From NCBI GenBank assembly GCA_021772465.1, contig JAJFLX010000001.1, forward strand, positions 62,001 to 126,000: DNA of 64,000 bases, read 5' to 3'. The stretch comes from Chlamydiota bacterium (lineage in GTDB: Bacteria > Chlamydiota > Chlamydiia > Chlamydiales > JAAKFR01). Made by a program: the position numbers and the translations under genes. Positions 59,021 to 64,000 of this stretch are shown one piece after another (position 1 is the first letter of the stretch; the number at the start of each line of letters is the position of its first letter). A model generated the notes under the pieces. It was not told where the DNA came from, did no database searches, and saw only the letters and a program-made list of their open reading frames with translations.

Positions 59021-59671
59021 ATGTTTTCTAACACCCGGCTCATCGATCTTACTCATGCACTTAACTCCCCAATCCCAACTTGGACTGGAGGGTGCGGCTT
59101 TGAGGCTCTTCAGCTAATGGACTACGAAGAGGGCGCCCGCGTTCAGGAGCTCCATCTCCTCGCTGGAGCCGGCACGCATATGGACGCCCCAAGCCACTTC
59201 ATCCCAGGCGCAAAAAATATTGACCAACTCTTGTTACAAGATCTTTTAGCTCCCCTCTCTGTCGTAGATCTAAGCAAGGAAAAAAAGGAGATCACCCTTG
59301 ATGATTTTAAGCAGTATGAAAAGAGCTATGGGAAGATCGCTCCAGGAAGTGTTGTCGTTGGAAACACCGGCTGGAGTCAATTTTGGTCTGACCCTGATAA
59401 GTACCGGGAGGGGTTTCCCACATTTTCTGAAGAGGTGGGGGACTTTCTTTTGGAGCGTAAGATCAAAGGGCTCGGCATTGACGCCCTCTCTCCAGATCCC
59501 AGAGAGAGCGGCTTTCCCCTCCACCACCAGCTGCTAAAAGAGGGGGTCTACTTCCTTGAAAATCTCACCCGTCTCGACAGGCTACCCAAATCTGGTGCTT
59601 GGATTCTATCACTCCCTTTGAAAATTGAGGGGGGGACAGAGTCTCCTATTCGTTCTATTGGATTGTACTGA
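59021..59671 (+). CDS. cyclase family protein (kynurenine formamidase-like)
   Basis: 216 aa, GAGTHMDAPSHFIPGAKNID HxGTHxDxPxH-type motif. Confidence 0.88.
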   Translation: MFSNTRLIDLTHALNSPIPTWTGGCGFEALQLMDYEEGARVQELHLLAGAGTHMDAPSHFIPGAKNIDQLLLQDLLAPLSVVDLSKEKKEITLDDFKQYEKSYGKIAPGSVVVGNTGWSQFWSDPDKYREGFPTFSEEVGDFLLERKIKGLGIDALSPDPRESGFPLHHQLLKEGVYFLENLTRLDRLPKSGAWILSLPLKIEGGTESPIRSIGLY

Positions 59672-59684
59672 TCACTAAAGAGGC

Positions 59685-60737
59685 TTAAAAGCCAATGCGA
59701 GCTCGAAATGTGACCCCGGAGGTCGTCAGGTTGTAATCATTTTGCACGAGATTCCCCTCAAGGGTCGCATCGACATACTGAAAGTCTCTTGCAACATCTA
59801 CCCAAATCATATTCTCCCACGCCAAACTGAGGTCGATGTAGAAGCGGTTGATCGTCCACCCCGAATATTCCACCCCCGCCTTGAAATTAAAAACAGGGGT
59901 TGTGTCTAAAAAGTCGTTGTCGACATTATTGCTAGCTGCAGCGCTTCCTACTACATTCGTTACTTGGTGCTGCTGCAGACGACCGAAAAGGTAGGCAAAG
60001 CTCCCTTCACCAAAAAATGAGAAGCAGTTGGTTGCATACCAGTCACCTCTCACCCCCCCTTCAGGCCCTATACCCCACATGTGTGTTTTGTTTGTGATGA
60101 AGGTCGTCGTAGGAGCCCCAATCCCACTGTAGAAGATATCGAAACTTTGTGTGATCCAATCTCCTCGAACACCAACTGTGGGGCGAAGAGCAAAGCAAGT
60201 GCGGGTATAAAATGGGACGGCAAGCTCGAGTGCGATGCTATTGATGCGTCCATGCCACTGAGCGCTTGCAGCCAAGAGGTCATCAGGGCCGCTGGGGAGA
60301 CTGCGTGTTGCCCAAAGTGTCAAGCCTGGAGAAGGAGTCGCTAGTTGCGAGTCGTCCATTGTAAAGTAGAGCCAACTAAGAGAGAGATCCCAGTAACTGC
60401 AAGGAAAATGGTACCCGACACCCACTCGAAAGCCACTCTCCCAATCCCCATCAAGGGCATAGAGCTTCCCTCTGTTTGCAGTCTCAACACCTGTAACGGC
60501 AAAATGGAGCCCATCTTGGTGGTAGCGCCATAAGAGAAACTCCCCCCAAGCGTAGAGCTGACCACACGCGGGCTCTTCAATAGAAGTGGAGAGGTGGTGA
60601 GGATTCAGCGCCTCTTCACGACAAAGTGCAACCTGCCGAGCAGCTTGCGCCAGATCTTCATAAGCATTCACCACCGGATCTGAGGAGGCGCTCAAACTCA
60701 AGCAACATCCAAAAAATAGAGCAAGAAATCGTTTCAT
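59685..60737 (-). CDS. Lpg1974-like outer-membrane protein, copy 1
   Basis: 350 aa, signal peptide, GQLYAWGEFLLWRYHQDGLHFAVTGVE, C-terminal ARIGF. Confidence 0.68.
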   Translation of the reverse strand: MKRFLALFFGCCLSLSASSDPVVNAYEDLAQAARQVALCREEALNPHHLSTSIEEPACGQLYAWGEFLLWRYHQDGLHFAVTGVETANRGKLYALDGDWESGFRVGVGYHFPCSYWDLSLSWLYFTMDDSQLATPSPGLTLWATRSLPSGPDDLLAASAQWHGRINSIALELAVPFYTRTCFALRPTVGVRGDWITQSFDIFYSGIGAPTTTFITNKTHMWGIGPEGGVRGDWYATNCFSFFGEGSFAYLFGRLQQHQVTNVVGSAAASNNVDNDFLDTTPVFNFKAGVEYSGWTINRFYIDLSLAWENMIWVDVARDFQYVDATLEGNLVQNDYNLTTSGVTFRARIGF

Positions 60738-60743
60738 CTCGTT

Positions 60744-61847
60744 TTAAAATCCTACTTGTAGCCGGAAAGAGAGTCCAGATGCTGTTAAATTGTAATCTTC
60801 TTGCACGAGGTTCCCCTCTAAGGTGGGATCGAGGTACTGAAAAGTTCTCGCAACATCAAACCAAATGGTGCTCTCCCACCCTAGCCAAAAGTCAAGCGAA
60901 AGGCACATAAATTGACACCCCGAGTACTCGATGCCGAGCAGGTAGTTCAATACAGGAGTTGTTCCAAAAAATTCGTAATCGACATTGTTGCTATCGCCCC
61001 CACCTGTGGAGTTCGCCGATACTTGATGCTCATCGAACTGACCGAGCAAGTAGGCAAAACCTGCCTTTCCAAAGAGCGAAAAGTTGTCTGTGAAGTACCA
61101 GTTTGATTTAACCCCTCCTTGAGGCCCCACTCCCCACATCTGAAGTTTGTCAAAGAAATTGACGTTGCCTCCTCCTTGCCCCGCATAGAAGATGGTAAAG
61201 TCCTTCCCGATCCAGTCCCCGCGCACTCCTAGATAAGGGGCGATAGAGAAGCAAGACCTTGTGTAAAAAGGGGCGGCAAGCTCGAAGTCGATGCTGTTGA
61301 TTTTCCCATCAAAATCGCCCCTTGCCAAATCGAGATCATCAGGCCCGGAAGGGAGTGAACGGGTCGCCCAAAGCTCAAGTCCAGCTGGGGGTGTGACACT
61401 TTTTGAGTCGCTCATCTTGATGCAAAGCCAGCTAAGCGAGGCCTCCCAGAAATTGCCGGGAAACTGATAGCCGCAACCGACGCGAAATCCACTCTCCCAA
61501 TTTCCATCCAAAGCATAGAGCTCTCCTCGAATTGAAGTCTCTACCCCACTTACTGCAAAATGCAGGCCATCTTCATGGAGTCTCCATGAGAGATACTCCC
61601 CCCATACATAGAGCTGACCACAATGATAGGCGCGTGGACAAACGGGGATATATTCCGGATTGAGCGCCTCTTCACGGGCCTTCACTAGCCGATCTGCGGC
61701 GCGCGCTAAATCTTCATAGGCAGAAGTTGTTGGATCTGAAGAAGCGATTAAAGAGAAAGAAAAAATGAGAAAAGAGAGTAAAAAAACGCGCATGCATGCC
61801 CCATAGTAGAGAAGTAATTCGACCACGAGGCGCACCATAACAGTCAA
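60744..61847 (-). CDS. Lpg1974-like outer-membrane protein, copy 2
   Basis: GQLYVWGEYLSWRLHEDGLHFAVSGVE, C-terminal QVGF. Tandem paralogue of the neighbour. Start probably internal at MRVFLLSFLIFSFSLIASS. Confidence 0.7.
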   Translation of the reverse strand: MTVMVRLVVELLLYYGACMRVFLLSFLIFSFSLIASSDPTTSAYEDLARAADRLVKAREEALNPEYIPVCPRAYHCGQLYVWGEYLSWRLHEDGLHFAVSGVETSIRGELYALDGNWESGFRVGCGYQFPGNFWEASLSWLCIKMSDSKSVTPPAGLELWATRSLPSGPDDLDLARGDFDGKINSIDFELAAPFYTRSCFSIAPYLGVRGDWIGKDFTIFYAGQGGGNVNFFDKLQMWGVGPQGGVKSNWYFTDNFSLFGKAGFAYLLGQFDEHQVSANSTGGGDSNNVDYEFFGTTPVLNYLLGIEYSGCQFMCLSLDFWLGWESTIWFDVARTFQYLDPTLEGNLVQEDYNLTASGLSFRLQVGF

Positions 61848-61859
61848 ATCGTTTTTCTA

Positions 61860-62708
61860 CTAAAGTTTTCTCACCCACTCGGCCTCTTCCAAATATTCAT
61901 CAAATGAGACGAGTGGAATCCCCCAATTCTTTAAAGCCTCGAGATCGACTGAATACCCTGTTGTTTCAAACCAGTGAAACATCATGGCAAAATCCTCACC
62001 ATACCGCTCGACCCCCTCCTCATAGGAGAGCTCTTCAAAGACGCACGGCTTGGCGCTCTCGCATGCAATTTTCTCTACCGCATCTACGATAGGTAGTTCA
62101 TCGGTTGCGAGATCGATCTCTTTGCCTAAAAACTTTTCGGGATATTTGAAAGCTGCAGCAGCAAAGGCTCCTATCGTTTCAAGAGGGACCATCTGAAGTG
62201 GCGTTTCTGCGCTCATTGGGAATGCGAGTGCTCCCCTTTCGAGCTGAGGAAAAAACCAAGGCGACCCAAAGTTTTCCATAAAAAATACTGGGCGAAGGAT
62301 CGTGGCTGGAATGCCCACTTTTTTGATGTGCTCTTCGATCCTCCATTTAGACTCAAAATGAGGAATGCCTGTGCTTTGATTGGCCGAGCCGACCGACGAA
62401 AATACGAGATGTTCAACACCGCAATCTACTGCTGCATTGACAAAGGCGACCCCTTGCTCCACCTCAGCTTTCACCCCTTCCTCATAAGGAGTTGTGACTA
62501 AAAAGGCCTGCTTGATCCCTACAAGCGCTTTTTTTAGCGCCCCCTTATCTCGCAAACTCCCCTCGGCTGCGTGTGGAAAGCGCCTCAGTTTCTCTGCAAA
62601 GCGGCCGTAGGCCCGAAAAGGAACTTTTTGCGCCCTAAGGTGTGCTGCAAGCGCTCCACCTTGCTGACCGGTAGCTCCTACGACAAGTAGTGTGGGGTCT
62701 AAACCCAT
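61860..62708 (-). CDS. NmrA-like NAD(P)-binding protein
   Basis: 282 aa, LLVVGATGQQGGALAAHLRAQKVPFRAYGR. Confidence 0.9.
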   Translation of the reverse strand: MGLDPTLLVVGATGQQGGALAAHLRAQKVPFRAYGRFAEKLRRFPHAAEGSLRDKGALKKALVGIKQAFLVTTPYEEGVKAEVEQGVAFVNAAVDCGVEHLVFSSVGSANQSTGIPHFESKWRIEEHIKKVGIPATILRPVFFMENFGSPWFFPQLERGALAFPMSAETPLQMVPLETIGAFAAAAFKYPEKFLGKEIDLATDELPIVDAVEKIACESAKPCVFEELSYEEGVERYGEDFAMMFHWFETTGYSVDLEALKNWGIPLVSFDEYLEEAEWVRKL

Positions 62709-62765
62709 GCGATCCTCCTTTCAAGAGTAAGAGGCGATCGTAGCAAAAAGAGAATTTTAGTCTAA

Positions 62766-63692
62766 TCAGAAACGATTAAGAAGAAAAAAGCCCACCTGCT
62801 CTTTAAGAAGCTTGCGCACCTCCTCGTAGCTCTTTTCTTCTATTGTTGAAGTGGCACCATAAGACTCGAGTAGCTCGGTGAGCTTTTGATCCCGGCGCAT
62901 TTTTGCAAAATCGAGAGGCGTCCTCCCTTGATTATCAGATAGGTTAGGATCGACTCCCGCCTGGAGCAATCTCTCCACCACCTGATAGCTCGTGTAGCTG
63001 AGCTCTTTCCCATGACTGTCTCTTGTCTCATACCCCTTGCAGACCGCGAGAATCAGGGCGGTGCTCCCAAAATTGAAGCTATCTCTCTGGTTCCAGCTCT
63101 CTTCTCTCGCTAAATCGATGAGATGGATGGCCGAGCTGTGGTTCGCATTGGCAATCGCCCACATTAGGGCAGTATTTCCATACCCATCCAAACTCGTTTG
63201 ATAGCCTGGATTCGCCCCTTCGCAAATCATCATCTCGATCATCTCTCGCGAAGCTCCGATTTTTGCCGCAGAAACGAGCACTTCATCGATCATATCACGG
63301 GTAAGAGCTTTTCGAACTACCTCTACCTCCCCTCTCCGAATAAAAGAGGTGAGCTCTAAACATTTTTTTCTCGGGTCGTATGCAGGAAAACGGGTGTAAA
63401 AAAGCACTCTTCGATCAGAAGGACTCCCCTTACTCATCCGATCGATCCACTTTTGAGGGCCTTCTAGATCTTTTTTTGCTGAATCTGCCCTCTTTTTTTT
63501 CACCTCTTTAGCTATTCTCTGCCTCTCGACTAAAGAGAGAGGAAGCCCTGCAGCGACTGTGGCAGAGGCGCCGCAACCCAAAATAAGAGGGAGCGCCACT
63601 CTGCCAAGCGCACCCGTGGCTAAGGCGCTGCCCGAGAGGAGAACACCTAGTAGCGTCAAACTATAATAAATTTTTAATCTATCTATTTTCAC
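62766..63692 (-). CDS. membrane-anchored ankyrin-repeat protein
   Basis: 308 aa, DGYGNTALMWAIANANHSSAIHLI, DNQGRTPLDFAKMRRDQKLTELL; N-terminal hydrophobic segments. Confidence 0.85.
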   Translation of the reverse strand: MKIDRLKIYYSLTLLGVLLSGSALATGALGRVALPLILGCGASATVAAGLPLSLVERQRIAKEVKKKRADSAKKDLEGPQKWIDRMSKGSPSDRRVLFYTRFPAYDPRKKCLELTSFIRRGEVEVVRKALTRDMIDEVLVSAAKIGASREMIEMMICEGANPGYQTSLDGYGNTALMWAIANANHSSAIHLIDLAREESWNQRDSFNFGSTALILAVCKGYETRDSHGKELSYTSYQVVERLLQAGVDPNLSDNQGRTPLDFAKMRRDQKLTELLESYGATSTIEEKSYEEVRKLLKEQVGFFLLNRF

Positions 63693-63726
63693 AGATGGAT
63701 TATAACATAAATTTGTTAAAATTTAA

Positions 63727-64000
63727 TTAATTTTTTGATATGAAACGTAGAGCTGCAGAATTGAGACAGTAGCGGAGGCCCGTGGGAGAGGGGCCATCGG
63801 GAAACAGATGGCCGAGATGGCTGCCACTCCGCTTAGCTACTACTTCAATCCGCCTCTCACCGAGCCGGTCGTCCTCTCTCTCTTCTATTAGGGAGGGATC
63901 GATAGGCCTAGTAAAACTGGGCCACCCCGTCCCCGAATCAAACTTGTCTTTAGAATCAAAGAGGGGTTCTCCAGTCAAAATATCGACATAGACCCCCTCT
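63727..64000 (-). CDS. msrB: peptide-methionine (R)-S-oxide reductase (partial, runs off right edge)
   Basis: [33 protein letters not shown]...[14 protein letters not shown]...[13 protein letters not shown]. The frame continues to the window edge. Confidence 0.95.
   Translation of the reverse strand, partial: EGVYVDILTGEPLFDSKDKFDSGTGWPSFTRPIDPSLIEEREDDRLGERRIEVVAKRSGSHLGHLFPDGPSPTGLRYCLNSAALRFISKN

Overview
The window looks like a chromosome segment from an environmental (Parachlamydiales-like) member of the Chlamydiota. This rests on the V-type ATPase genes with a DUF2764-like protein, the tuf/tRNA-Trp/secE/nusG/rplKAJL/rpoBC block next to tal and infA, and several BBP7/DUF1207/Lpg1974-like outer-membrane proteins. 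From left to right it contains: the V-ATPase 3' block (partial atpA, DUF2764, atpE); a lineage-specific insert with tandem Cys-rich proteins, a lipoprotein and a large F-box helical-repeat protein; the ribosomal/RNA polymerase operon; a housekeeping and envelope region; a copper-type operon (multicopper oxidase, TolC-like protein, lipoprotein); a 6.1 kb integrative element at tRNA-Met (37,024-43,130) with a tyrosine recombinase, small HTH proteins and a nitrilase + HEPN-like + membrane-protein cargo; an IS4/IS66 scrapyard with YqaJ-like and YhcG (DUF1016) remnants; a MYND zinc-finger/methyltransferase fusion; an ABC exporter, a desaturase, a Gly-rich RRM protein and assorted metabolic genes; a second tandem pair of outer-membrane proteins; an ankyrin protein; and a partial msrB. 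The items most worth follow-up are the tRNA-Met element, whose att repeat differs by two compensatory T-stem base-pair changes and which carries an uncharacterised cargo, the MYND-methyltransferase fusion coupled to a truncated YhcG, and the F-box protein. Everything was read by eye. No homology search or structure prediction was run.
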